A DNA stretch of 64,000 nt. Origin: Paracidovorax avenae (GTDB lineage: Bacteria > Pseudomonadota > Gammaproteobacteria > Burkholderiales > Burkholderiaceae_C). The notes under the pieces were generated by a model. That model was given only the letters and a program-made list of their open reading frames with translations. It was not told the DNA's origin and did not search any database. The DNA is taken from positions 3,197,501 through 3,261,500 of the forward strand of contig NZ_CP156079.1 of assembly GCF_040892545.1 (NCBI RefSeq), in the 5' to 3' direction. Within the stretch, counting starts at the first letter, position 1, and the number at the start of each line of letters is the position of its first letter. Positions 1 to 12,100 of this stretch are shown piece by piece. Position numbers and translations under genes: made by a program.

Positions 1-155
1 CTGCCGCGATTTTTTGCTCGAAATCGGCGATAACGCTGGCATCTGCCGTGGTGATATGGTGACCGTTGCCCTGCAGGAAGTTGTAGCGGTAAAGCGGCTT
101 GAGACCTGGCCTGTATTCACTCCAGACATAGCCCACGATGCCGTTGTTGATCACC
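1..155 (-). repeat. DUF5648-type block 4 in RHS protein (cut by window edge)
   Basis: The last visible residues carry NGIVGYV, PLYRYN and a HHITTAD strand, the start of another DUF5648-type unit that continues beyond position 1. Confidence 0.6.
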
Positions 156-3100
156 GCGCCACTGGAGAGCCGGAGGGGGGGCGACACATCGCTCTTGACC
201 AGCGCCTGTGCCAGCGAAAGCGTGCCCGTGGAGCGCATGTGCGAGCCATCGGAGGAGCGCACCATGTCGATGCGGTATTCGAAAGTGCCTTCGCCCAGGT
301 TGAGCGCGACCCCCTGCATGCCCAGCCCGAAATTACCGCCGCGGCCGTCATCATTGCTGAAGATGCCCCCGTTGGCCACCGTGCGGTCGTACCACGGCTC
401 GTTGCTGTCCTTCTTGTGGTAGCTGAAAGTGACCTGCCAACCCGAATCCGGACGTGGCCACTGGAGCACGCGGTAGGCGGAGCTGTCCACGAGCGCGCTT
501 CCCTGGTAGATGCCGGTCACAGGCGGGAACGTCTCCTGGTCCTTCACCCCGTTGCCATACAGGGCGAAGGTGCCCTTTCCGACCTCGCGCACATCGCTGC
601 CCCGGACGTTGCTGATGCGGTATTCATATCCGCCGAGCGCCAGCTTCTGTCCGCTGTCATCCCACACCAGGCTTTCGAGCTCGATGCGGTGGGCCGAGCC
701 GAATGTGTGCTGCGCACCGCTCAGGCGAACGGTTTTCCAGTTGCCACCTCCGGTGGGCCGCACTTCCATCTGGATCTGGGTGACCAGATCCTGCGGCAGG
801 CTGACTTCGATGGTCTGGGCCGCAGCGGCACCATAGAACGTAATGATCCGACCGATACCATTGCTGCTGCTTGACAGCCCCTGCAGCAAGGCTCGGCGAT
901 CGCTGAGCGACGTGGTGTAGAGCCCGTCTTGCCAATCCGCATCCCCGCTGTTGGACCTGTGGTGCTGCAGGGCGTAGAGCTTGGTCATGCCCGCGGGCGC
1001 CGCTCCGGAAGTTGCGATACCCACATAACCGTCGATGCCCTGATCCTTCCAGCCTTTGGCCTGCAGGTTGGCGCGCTCGGTTCCGTCAGAGGTGTAGACA
1101 GAGACGTCCGGGTCTTTCTTGACCAGCCGGTAGAGCGCCGTCAGGCCCGCAGCAGGCTGCTCGGCCACGTAGCCTGCGATGCCCTCGTCCAGCCAGCCGG
1201 AGCCCTGGCCCAGCAAATTCTGCCGGTCCGCCGCATTGGCGCTGAAAAAATGCGTGTCGGTGTAGCGGTTGTAGTAGCGGTAGATGGGTTTGCGGCCCGC
1301 GCCCGGCTCGTTCCACACCATGCCAGGGCTGGTGGCCTCGGTCCAGGTGAACGTGACGGGTTTGCCGGTGGTCGGTGCGTCGTAGATCGTGGTCCAGTTG
1401 CCGAAGATATCGAGCTTCTCGACCTTGATGTTCTGCAGGCTCTGGATGCCGGCGTAGACGTAGTTGGGAGATTTCCATTTGAACGAATAGCCGTTCACCG
1501 CCTCCTCGGCGCTCACCACAGTGCTGCGCGACTGTGACAAATTGCTGCTGCTCAAGTAGTTGAGCGTGATGCGTACATCGCCACTGCCCAGGTCCTGCAG
1601 CGAACTCCAGACCAGATCCACCTGGTTTTGACCATCGAAGGATACTGTTCTGTCTTCGCTGTTGCTGTACCGACTCTCGGTGCCCGTGATCACCCCATAC
1701 ACCAGGTTCTGGCGCGTGGTGATCCCCATGGCCTTCTCGCTGGCGCGCTCTGGTGCGAGGGTCTTCACCAGCCGGCCCAGCAGGTCGTACTGCATGTCCG
1801 TGCGGCGGAACTCGCCGGTTTCCCCCATCTGCACGGCCAATGCCTCCTGGGTATTGGCATAGCTGTCCAGCTTGAACCGCCCTGCCCCCACCAGTTGCGC
1901 CGTCTGGCGCCCCTGCAGGTCGTAGGCCCAGATCTTCATCACCCCGTCGCCCGCATTGCTGCGCCACACGCGGCCGGCGTTGTCGTAGTCGTACACCTCG
2001 TCGCCCACCACGCGGTTGCCGTCGGGCGCCATCATGCCCAGCGTGCTGCTGCCGTCGGCCTGCCGCACGATCTTGCGCGTCACTTCGCCGAAGCCGTTGT
2101 ACTGCAGCTCCGTATCGCCCAGCCACAGGCTAGCCGGGTCCGGGCTGTCCTGCAGCGGCGTGTAGGTGTGCGTCTGCCGCCCCAGCGCGTCGTAGCGGTA
2201 GGCGCGCCACAGGCTGTGCACCTGCTTCGCGCCCGCGTCGTCCACGTAACTGACGTTCTGCCACTCCTTGGCCAGGCGCCCCTGCGCGTCGTAGGCGTAG
2301 TAGTGGCTCTTGCCCGCTGCATCGATGGTCTCCAGCGTGTGGCCCTGCGCATCGAAGCGGGTGTAGCTGGTGCGGTCCGCCAGGCTGCCCGGCGCGGCGT
2401 TGGCGGTGTAGCTCCGGCCATCGCCCGACACCGTGGCGCCGCCCGCGTATTGCACGGTGGAGACCGCGTTGCCGTGCGCATCGCGCCGGAACTCGGTGAG
2501 CGGGCTCACCGGTGCCGCGCCCTGCTGGTTGGCCGCCACGCCGATGTTCACGGCCGGCGTCACGATCGCGCGCACGCGGCCCAGCACGTCGTAGAACTGG
2601 TAGGTGGTCGCACCCAGCGCATCTGTGGTGCGCAGCAGGTTGCCCAGTGCGTCGTAGGCGTAGAGGGTGACCAGGTCGTCGCGGGCGTCTGTAAGCACCC
2701 CACCGATGTCCGCGGCGCCGGCGTTCACGCGCGCATACCCCACGCCGCGGCGTGTCTCCACGATCTTGCGACCGAGCACGTCGTAGTCGGTGTCGATGAC
2801 GCGGTCGCCCGCGGCCGGGTCGGTGTCCGTGCCGATCGCCACGCCCTGCTTGTAATACTCCGCGTGCCGCACGACGTTGCCCGCCGTGTCGTACCTGTCG
2901 GTGGTGAGGTAGCCCAGCGCATCGATGGTCGAGGTGCGCCGGCCCAGCACGTCGTAGTAGTAGTGCGTGGTCGCCCACTGGCTGGCGCCCACGTTGGTCG
3001 CCACGCTCGTCAGGTTGCCCAGCGCGTCGTAGCTGTTGCGCGTGGTCTTGCGGCCCCCGCCCTGCTCGCCCGTGGCGCTGTCCACGAAGAAGACGTAGGG

Positions 3101-6100
3101 CTCCTGCACCTCCTTCACCCGGCCCAGGCGGTCATAGCCGGTGAGGATGTCGCGGTCGGTGCTGCCCGCCCTGGCGGTGATGGCCCCGCGCACTTCGTCT
3201 TCGCGCATGAGCACGCCATCTGTGCGGGTGGTGATGTTCTGCGCATAGCGCACGAGCCGCTCGGCCTCGCCGAAGGCGTTGCGCGTGTAGCCCGTCACGT
3301 AGCCCAGCGCGTCCACGTCCCACGCGAGCTGGCCCGCGCGGTCGTAGGCCTTGTAGCTCCACGCGCTGCTGCCGGCAGCTCGCCCGGCCACGGCGCGGCC
3401 CAGCGTGTCGTAGCGCGTCTCGCTGCTGGTCTCCACGGTCTGCTCGGTGCGCGTGCCCGCCCCGCTCCTGCCGTTGGCCAGCAGGTTGGCGCCCTCGTCC
3501 TGGTAGACGCTCACCGGCGGGAAGAGGGTCTTCACCTGCCGGCCCAGCGCATCGTATTCGTAGCGCGTGGTGCGCTGCTCGTTGCGGCCCGCGGCCTCGG
3601 TGCGCGCCGTGAGGTGGCCCAGGGCGTCGTATTCCATGCGCGTGACGACGCTCGCCAGGGTGGCATTCTGGCCATCGGACAGCATCACCTGCGGCGAGGT
3701 CTCCTGCACCAGCTGGCCCGCCGCGTTGTAGGCGTATGTCCAGGTGCTCTGCGCCTTGTTGGTGAACGAGGTCTTGCGGCCCGCACCGTCGTAGGCGGTG
3801 GTTTCCGTGTTGCCCGCCGCGTCGGTGCTTCCGGTCAGGTTGCCCGCCGCGTCGTAGGCCATGCTCTCGCGGTGGTCCAGCCCCTGCGTGAACCCGGGGT
3901 TGGGCATGAGCGCGTAGTCCACTTCGGAGCGGCTCAGGCTGTGGAAGTGCCGGCCCGTGCCGTCCACGTTGAGCTGGTAGAGGGCGGTGTTGCCGCTCGA
4001 GGGCGCGATGTCGATGTAGCCGACGATGCCCTCGTCCACCCACCCGAACTGGTTCTTGGCGAAGGCGCGCTGCTCTTCGCTGGCGGTGTAGTAGTGGTTG
4101 GTGCTGCTGCTGCCCGGAGGGCGCAGGCGGTAGAGCGGCGCCGTGCCGCTGGCCGGCTGGCTGCCCACGTAGCCGACGTTGCCCTGGTCCTTCCAGCCGC
4201 TGGCGATGAGTTGCGCGCGCTCGTCATCGCTCGTGGTGTACAGGTGGTCGTTGACGCCGTCCGGGCCGCCCAGGCGATAGAGGGGCTTGAGGCCATCGCC
4301 GCCGCCCGTTCGGGTGAAGCCGGTGATGCCCTCTTCGACCCAGTAGTCCGGGCTCTGCTCGCGCATGTAGAGGGTGCGGCTGGTCGTGCGGCCCACGCCG
4401 TCGTAGGTGTAGCCCTGCAGGTGGCCCAGCGCGTCGCGCGTGAAGGCCAGGCGCCCCGCGGCGTCGTAGTAGTTGCGCGTGTTGCGGTCGTTGGCGCTGC
4501 CCGGCATCTGCTGGTTGATGGCGCTGCGGCTGAGCTCGCCCGTTTGCGCGCGCAGGCTCTCCAGTTGCGCGATCTGCGTGTCGGTGAGCTGCGTGGCGAC
4601 CTGGCGCACGCGCAGCAGTTGCCCCGTGCCGTCGTAGAAGCGCTCGGTGGCACCGCCTTCGGCGTCGATGGTGAGCGTCTCGCGCCCCGCGCGGTCCAGG
4701 AAGTGGCGCGTGGTGCGGTCGCCGCTGCTGGCCACCGGCGTGGGCTCGGCCAGCAGCATGGCGCCGGCCTGCGCATTGCGGTAGGTGGTGGCGGGGACCG
4801 CCAGGCGCGTCTCGCGCACCAGACGGCCGGCCGCGTCGTAGTCGTAGGTGCTCACGGCACCGCTGGCGTCCACTTCCTTCGTGAGCCGCCCGGCCTTGTC
4901 GTAGACCTTGCGCACGAAGGCGTCCGAGGTGCTCGCCTGCGGCACGGGGATGAGGGTGCCGTCCACCTCCGCGCGGCTGGTGGTGTAGCGGTTGGTGTTG
5001 TGGCCCTGCAGGTTCAGGCGGTAGAGCGCCGTCGTGCCCTGCGTGGGCGCCGTGCGGATGTAGCCGACGACGCCCTCCACGCTCCAGCCCGCGATGGTCC
5101 GGACGAGCTCCAGGTTCTTCGTGTCGGTGGTGTAGAAGTAGCTGCCGTCGGTGTTGCGCGCCAGGTACAGGGCCGCGTTGCCTGCAGCCGGGGCATCGTC
5201 CACGTAGCCCAGGATCTCTGCGGGCTGGCCGTCGGCGCCGAAGGCGCTGATAGCGTGCTGGCCGGCCGCAGGCTGGGTGCCCACGAAGCCGGTCGTGCCC
5301 TCGTCGCGCCATGCGAAGCCGCCCGTGGGGGTGGCGTAGCGCGTGCTCTGCAGCAGGTGGCCGGCCTTGTCGTAGAGGTACTGCGAGACGCCTCCCGCGC
5401 CGTCGGCGCTCAGCGTGAGCCGCCCGGCCGCGTCGTAGCGCATGCGCGTGTGCTCGTCGCGCTGCGCATCGAAGATGTAGACCAGCCGCAGTTCCATCTC
5501 CGATTCGCTCGGGTGGGCCGAGAGGGGCTGGCTGGCGAGGTCCAGGCGCTTGGCGTACCGGATGCGCTGGGTGACGTTGCCGTTGCCGTCGTAGCGTTGC
5601 GAGACCACCGCGCCCGTGCCGTCGATGCTGTAGCGCACCCGGCCGGCCGCGTCGTATACGGTGCGCGTGACCAGGTCCGGGGAGTTGGCCGCGTCCGTGC
5701 CCGGCTGCGGGTCGGTGCCCACGGCCCAGCTGGCCATGTCCAGGCGCCTGGCGTAGGCCGTGCGCTGGATGACCCGGCCCGCGCCGTCGTAGGCGAAGCG
5801 CACCACGTCGCCCGCGCCGTTGACCGTGGCGGTGACGCGGTTGTCCGCGTCGTAGATGCGGTGTTCGGTCTGGTCCTGCGCCGCGTTGGGGCGCTTGAGG
5901 CCGTTGAGCTGCGCTTCCGTCGTGTTGAAGGGCAGGCCGTCCGGTGCCGGGACGACCGCGGCGTAGCGCGTCTGGCGCACCACGCGGCCGGCCGCGTCAT
6001 AAGACGTCTCGGCGAGGTTGCCGGCCGCATCCAGCACGAAGCGCTGGCGGCCTTCGGCGTCGTAGGCGTAGCGCGTGGTGTGGCCTTGCGCATCGGTGGC

Positions 6101-9100
6101 GCTGGTGACGTGGCCCAGCGCGTCGTAGGTGTAGCGCCTGGCGAGGTTCAGGCCCGCGTGCGTGGCGGTGGACGGGTCCACCACTTCCAGCACCCGGCGG
6201 CCCAGGGTGTCGTATTCGTAGCGGGTCACCGTGCCGTTGGGGTCGGTGACGCTCACCTGCCGGCCGGCGCTGTCGTAGGCGAAGGTGGTGACGAGGTTCA
6301 GGCCCGTGGGGTCCACCGCCTGGCGGATGAGCTGGCCCTTGGCGTCGTAGCCGAACTGGGTGACCACGCCCTGCGCATCCGTCACGCTCAGCTGGTTGCC
6401 CAGCGCGTCGTAGGTGTAGCGGGTGACCAGGTTCAGGCCCAGCGGGTCCACGGTGCGGGTGAGCACCCGGCCGGCCGCGTCGTAGGCCAGCGAGGTCATC
6501 ACGCCGTTGGCGTCCGTCGCCTGGATCAGGCGCCCGGCCACGTCGTAGAGGCCCGTCGTGCGCGCGAGCGGCGTCTGCACCGCCGTCTGGTGGCCGTCGG
6601 CGTCGTATTCGTAGCGGGTGGTCGCGCCGCTGCCGTCCGTGACCGAGACGGTCTGGCCCAGGCGGTCGTGCACGGTGGTGACGCGGACGCCCTCGGGCGT
6701 GATGACGGTGAGGCTGAGCTCGTCCGGGTTGTAGGCGTAGGTGGTCGTGTGGCCCAGCGCGTCGGTCTGGGTGACGGTGCGGCCGAAGGCGTCGTAGCTG
6801 CTCGTGCTGCGGCGGCCCATCGCGTCCGTGAGGACGATGGTGCGGCCCAGGCGGTCGTAGGCCTGCGTGCGCGTGGCGCCCATCGCATCGGTGCTGGCCG
6901 TCACGCGGCCGAAGGCGTCGTAGGTGACGGAGGCCGCCGCCTTCAGGCCATCGGGGTCCTGCACGGTCTGCACGGCCAGGCCGCGCCGGTCGTAAGTGGT
7001 GGCGACCGTCTGGCCGCCGCCCGTGCGCCGCACTTCCTCGCCGAAGGTGTTGTAGACGTAGTTGCGCGCGAAGCCCAGGGCATCGCTCACCTGTGCCAGC
7101 GTGCCCGTGGCGTTGTAGCGGTAGCCGGTGGTGCGATCGGCCGTGTCGTTGCGCGCCTGGTCGAGCGCGGCCAGCACGCCGGCGTTGGTGACGCCCCCGG
7201 GCGTGCCGGAGGCGTTGGCCAGGGCGAAGAGATCGAGGCGGTTGGCGTGGCGGATGCTCGCCTGCACCTGGCCGAAGGCGTCGTAGCGGGTTTCCGTGAC
7301 CTCGCCCTGGGCGTTGACGGTGTGCGTGAGGCGGCTGGCGGCATCGTAGAAGAACTGCGTCTTCAGGCCGTTCTGGTCGGTGGTGCTGGTGCGCCGGCCT
7401 GCCGCGTCGTAGGTGTGGCTCAGGCCGTACTGCTGCCAGATCGCTTCGAGCTGCGCATCGCCCTGCCCGGCGGCCCGGGCACTCGCCAGTTGCGCCGCGC
7501 CCTGCGCGGAGAGCTCGCCCACAAGGCGGCCCTGGGCGTCGTAGCGCATGCCGGTGGTGTGCGCTTGCGGGGTGCCCGCCGCCTGCACGGTCTCCACCAG
7601 CCGGCCCATGGCGTCGTAGCGGTAGCTCGTGGCGGTGCCTTCGGCGTTCACCGACAGCACCACGCGGTTGAGCGCATCGTAGGTGCGCGTGCTGACCTGG
7701 TCCTGCGCGGAGATGCCGGGCAGGAGGCTCTCCAGGCGCGTGGCGGCCGTGACCTGCGCGGCCGTGGTGGCCCCCACCGCCGTCGCGTAGCGCCGCACGG
7801 TGGCGAGGTTGCCGTTCGCGTCGTAGCTGCTTTGCGTGAGGTAGCCCTCGGCATCGAGTTCGCCCACGCGCCGGCCCTGGGCGTCATAAAAATAAGCCGT
7901 ATGCGCGTCGCCCGCGCTGGCCGCCGGGCGCAGGCCCGAGAGGGAGCCTGCGCGCGCCGCAGCCAGTCCGGCGGCCGCGCCGCCCGCCACGGGCTGGGCG
8001 TAGCGCACGCTGCCGATCACCCGGCCGGCCGCGTCGTAGCGGTATTCCGTCAGGTACCCTTCGCCGTCCACCGTGCCCAGCAGCAGGCCGTCCCGGCCGT
8101 GGATCTGGCTGGCCGTGCGGTCCTGCGTGCTGCGGACCAGCGGAGACACCGTCTCGCCGGAGATGGCCTGGCCGCCCAGCGTGGCGGACGTGCTGCCGGC
8201 ATGGGCACCATCGCCGAGGTACACGGCGCGGAAGCGATCCAGGACGGAAGGCGGATTGCCGACTTCCAGTACCGCCAGGCCATAGGCCAGATCGACGGTG
8301 CCGAGCAGTTGGTCGCCGTTGTAGAAAGCCACCCGGCCGCCGGGCTGGTCGCCCGAGACCTGAGCGCTGAGCAGTGCGCCCAGGCCCTGGGGCGTGCGGG
8401 TCGGCGTGGCGCTGAGGGCCACGGTCGTGGAGCCTTGCGATGGCGTGAGGGTGAGCGCGAAGCCGATTTGCGCGGACGCGAAGCCGCTATCTGCCGCATA
8501 GTGGGCCGTCAGCGTGTGTCCGCCGGCCGCCAGGCCGCGGGTGGACAGGATCGCGACGCCGTTCACCACGCGGGCGGTGGCGACGACGGTGTGACCATCG
8601 ACCAGGGTGACGGAACCGCCTGCGCCACCACCCACCGTGATGGAGATGTCCTGCCCCTGCGCCAGGGTGGCATCGGACGCGAGGCCGAGCACGACCGTTC
8701 CGGCCGGGGTGACGGCCTGCGCCAGCGCCGCGGAAGCACTCGCTGCATTGCGGGCATCCCCTTCGTATCGGGCGCGCAGTTCATGCGTGCCGGGCGGAAG
8801 TCCACCGACCACGAGGCGGGCCACGCCATCGACGACCTGTGCGGTTCCCAGCACCGTGTCGCCCCGCAGGAAGATGACGGTGCCGCCAGGCTGCCGGCCG
8901 TCGATGCGCGCGCTCAGCGTGACGGACGCATCCGCCCCCACGCTCGCGGCGGAACTGGACAGCGCGATCGTGGTGGCGGCGGCCAGCACGAAGGAAGTAG
9001 CGGCCTGCGAAGTGCTGCCGGAGAAGCCCTGGAATCCGTCGTACACCGCGGTCAGGGCACCGGAAGAGACATCCGCAAGCGTGATTCGGGCCACGCCATC

Positions 9101-12100
9101 GGTCGCCTGCGCAGTACCCACGAGGGTACTGCCGGCATAGAAACGCACGGTGCCCGCGATGCCGGCGGTCCGGCCGCCGGACGTGATGGTGGCGTCGAGC
9201 ACCAGCGGAGTGCCCGCGGCCAGGACGCTGCGGGACGTCGTCAGCACCGTCTGCGTCGCCATGCCGGTGATGGTCAGCGGCGCGGAGGCGCTCTGGCTGG
9301 CGGGCTCGCGCTCTGTGTTGCCGGAGTAGGCGGCGGTGATGGTGCGGGAGCCCACGGGAATGGCCGATGACACCAGCGTGGCCACGCCGTTGGCCTGCAC
9401 GGCGGCCACGCCGACCAGCAGCTCGCCCGCGTAGAAGGTGACGGTGCCGGAACTGGAGTTGCTGTAGGGGGCTGTGGCGCTCAGGGTGACGGGGCTGCCA
9501 TACGACGCATTGACAGGCGATGGTGCAGTCACGGTAACCGTGCTGGCCGAGCGCAGGCCGAGGGCCAGCGCATCGGACGTGGCCGCGCCGTTGGAGGCGT
9601 CGCCGGAGTAGCGGGCTGTGATGCGGGTGGACCCGGATGGCAGCGTGACCGACAGGGTGGCGACGCCATCCACCACGGTGGCCGTTCCGCCGCCGATGGG
9701 TGCGTCGTTGTTGTAGAAGGTGACGGTGCCACCGGGCCGCAGGCCCGCCACGCGCGCGGCGAGCGTGACCGTCGCCTCGCTGCCGGAACGGCCGGTGACC
9801 GTCGCCGCCAGGCTGACGCCGGCGCCCATGGCAACGATGCTTCCGCCGACCGCCGATGAATTGCTGGGTGCGGACTGCGCATCGCCCGTATAGACCGCGC
9901 GCCAGGCGTAGGCCCCCACGGGCAGGTCCCTGGACTTCCAGACGGCCACGCCGTTGGCCAGCGCGGCCACTCCGAGCGCCTGGTCGCCGTTGAAGAAGGT
10001 GACGAAGCCGGAGGCGTTTCCGGAGACCGTCGCGGTGAGCGCCACTTCCTGGCCGCGCGTGGTGGCCGCCGTGGACGTGATCAGCGAAGTGGTCGTGGAT
10101 GGCCGGCTGTCCTGCGCGGACTTGACGGCCAGCACCAGAACCGATGAGAAACCCGCCGCGTTGTATGCATCGCCTTCGTAGGTGGCCGTCACGTTGGCTA
10201 CGCCGGCCGCGGTGAGCCCTTGCGTGGTCAGGCTGGCCACGCCGTCCACCAGCGTGGCCGAGCCCAGCACCGCGCCGCCGCTGTGGAACGTCACCCGCCC
10301 CGTCGCCACCGGCTTGGCGCTCAGCGCCACCAGCGTGCCCGCCGCATCGCGAAATTCCAGCCCCGACACCGACGAGCCCGGTGCATAGAACGACGAATCC
10401 AGGTACAGCGGCTGGCTGATCTGCACCGCATCGCGCCGCCATACCACGCCGTTCTTCGAGTACGACAGCACCCCGTTCTCGTAGCCCAGCGCCAGCACGT
10501 CGCCGGCCACGATGCTGCCCAGGGTGGCCACCCGCGAGCCATCGTGGTAGAGCTCCACCGTGCTGCCCGTCACGTGGATCGCCCAGTCGATCGAGGACGC
10601 ATCGTTGTCCGTCGCCGGGTCCGTGTTCAACCCGACCATGTAACGCTGGTCCGGCTGCCCCGACACCGTGAAGCGCACGCTGGCGCCGCCCGCGTAGCCC
10701 ACCGTGCTGCGCACGGAGGCATCCCACTGGCTCGCGGTGCCGGTCTTGCTGACCGCACCCGATTCGAACGACACGCCCGATGCCATGGCGCTCGGTCGCT
10801 GGTTCATGCGCGCCGCCAACGTCACCGCATCGCCGGCGGTCACGCTGGTGCTGGATGCGCTCAGGCCGATGGAGTCCGTCACCGCCATCACCGTGGCCGC
10901 GGATGTCGCCGCCGCGTTGCCCGCATCGCCGCTGTACACCGCCGTGATCTGCGCCGTACCCGCCGCGAGCGCCCCGGTCGTGAGCCGCGCCACGCCGTTG
11001 ACCACGCTCGCGGTGCCCAGCACCTGCCGGCCGTTGAAGAACGTCACCGTGCCCGTGGGCGCGGCCGCCGCGTTCAACGGCACCTCCTGGCCCGTGGCAT
11101 TCCTGAATTTCAGCCCCGCGATCGCGCCGCCCGTACCGTAGAACGAGGTGTCCAGATAGAGCGGCTGCGTGATGTTGGCCGACTCCTGCCGCAGCACCGC
11201 GCCATTCTTGCGGTAGCTCACCGTTCCATTCGCATACTCCACGCTCAGCACGTCGCCCGTCGTGTAGGTGCCCAGCGAGGCGACGTAATCCCCGTTGTGG
11301 TACGCATGCATCGCGCCGTCGTAGGTGATGTAGATCGCCCAGTCGATGCTCAGGTAGTGGCTGTTCGTGCCGGGAGCCGTGCTCAGGCCGACCATGATGG
11401 CCTTGTTGGTCTGGCCCGCGCTGAAGCTCACGCTGGCCCCGCCGCTCACGCCCACCGTGCTGCGTATGGAAGACTCCCAGTCGGCAGTGCTGCTGGTCTT
11501 GGTGACCGTGCCGTCGATGATCGCCACGCCGTTGACGATCGCACCGGCCGGCACCACCACGCCGTTGACCAGGGCGCTGGTGGCACTGTTGACGCTGGCC
11601 GTGAGCGCCAGCGGCGTACCCGCAGCCACCGAGTTGCCGGAGACGGCCAGCTCCACGGCGTCGGCCACCTGGATGGCCAAGGCCGCCGAAGCGGCCCCCG
11701 CCCGATTCGCATCGCCCGCGTACACCGCCGTGATGGAGTGGCTGCCCGCCCGGGTCAGGGCCTTGGTCGTCAGGCTCGCCACACCGTTGACCGCGCTCGC
11801 GCTGCCCAGGTACACCGAGCCGTCGAAGAAGTTCACCGAACCCGTGCCGCTGCCCACGTTCGCCGACAACAGTACCGGGTTGCCCGACACGATCTTCGGC
11901 GACGAGACCGACAGCACCGGTGCATTGGCAGCCGTGGCTGATTGCGAATCACCACCCGACACCACGATGGCCAGCGGCTGCGACTGCGCCTTGGTGCCGT
12001 CGGTATCGCTTTCATACATGGCGGTGATGCTGGCCACACCGGCCGCGGTGAGCCCTTGCGTGGTCAGGCTGGCCACGCCGTCCACCAGCGTGGCCGTGCC

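Noticed and set aside
1..8150. Regular short repeats about 60 bp apart (for example GCGTCGTA) that could suggest a CRISPR or other direct-repeat array
   Set aside because: The periodicity comes from the codons of YD repeats, which are about 20 residues each. Spacers are not unique non-coding DNA and the frame is open throughout.
1628..9370. A 2,580-codon open frame on the plus strand opposite the RHS gene
   Set aside because: The antisense of a very GC-rich YD-repeat gene stays open by codon bias. The product is a monotonous Arg/Ala/Val/Gly sequence without any domain, and the minus frame carries clear RHS motifs throughout.
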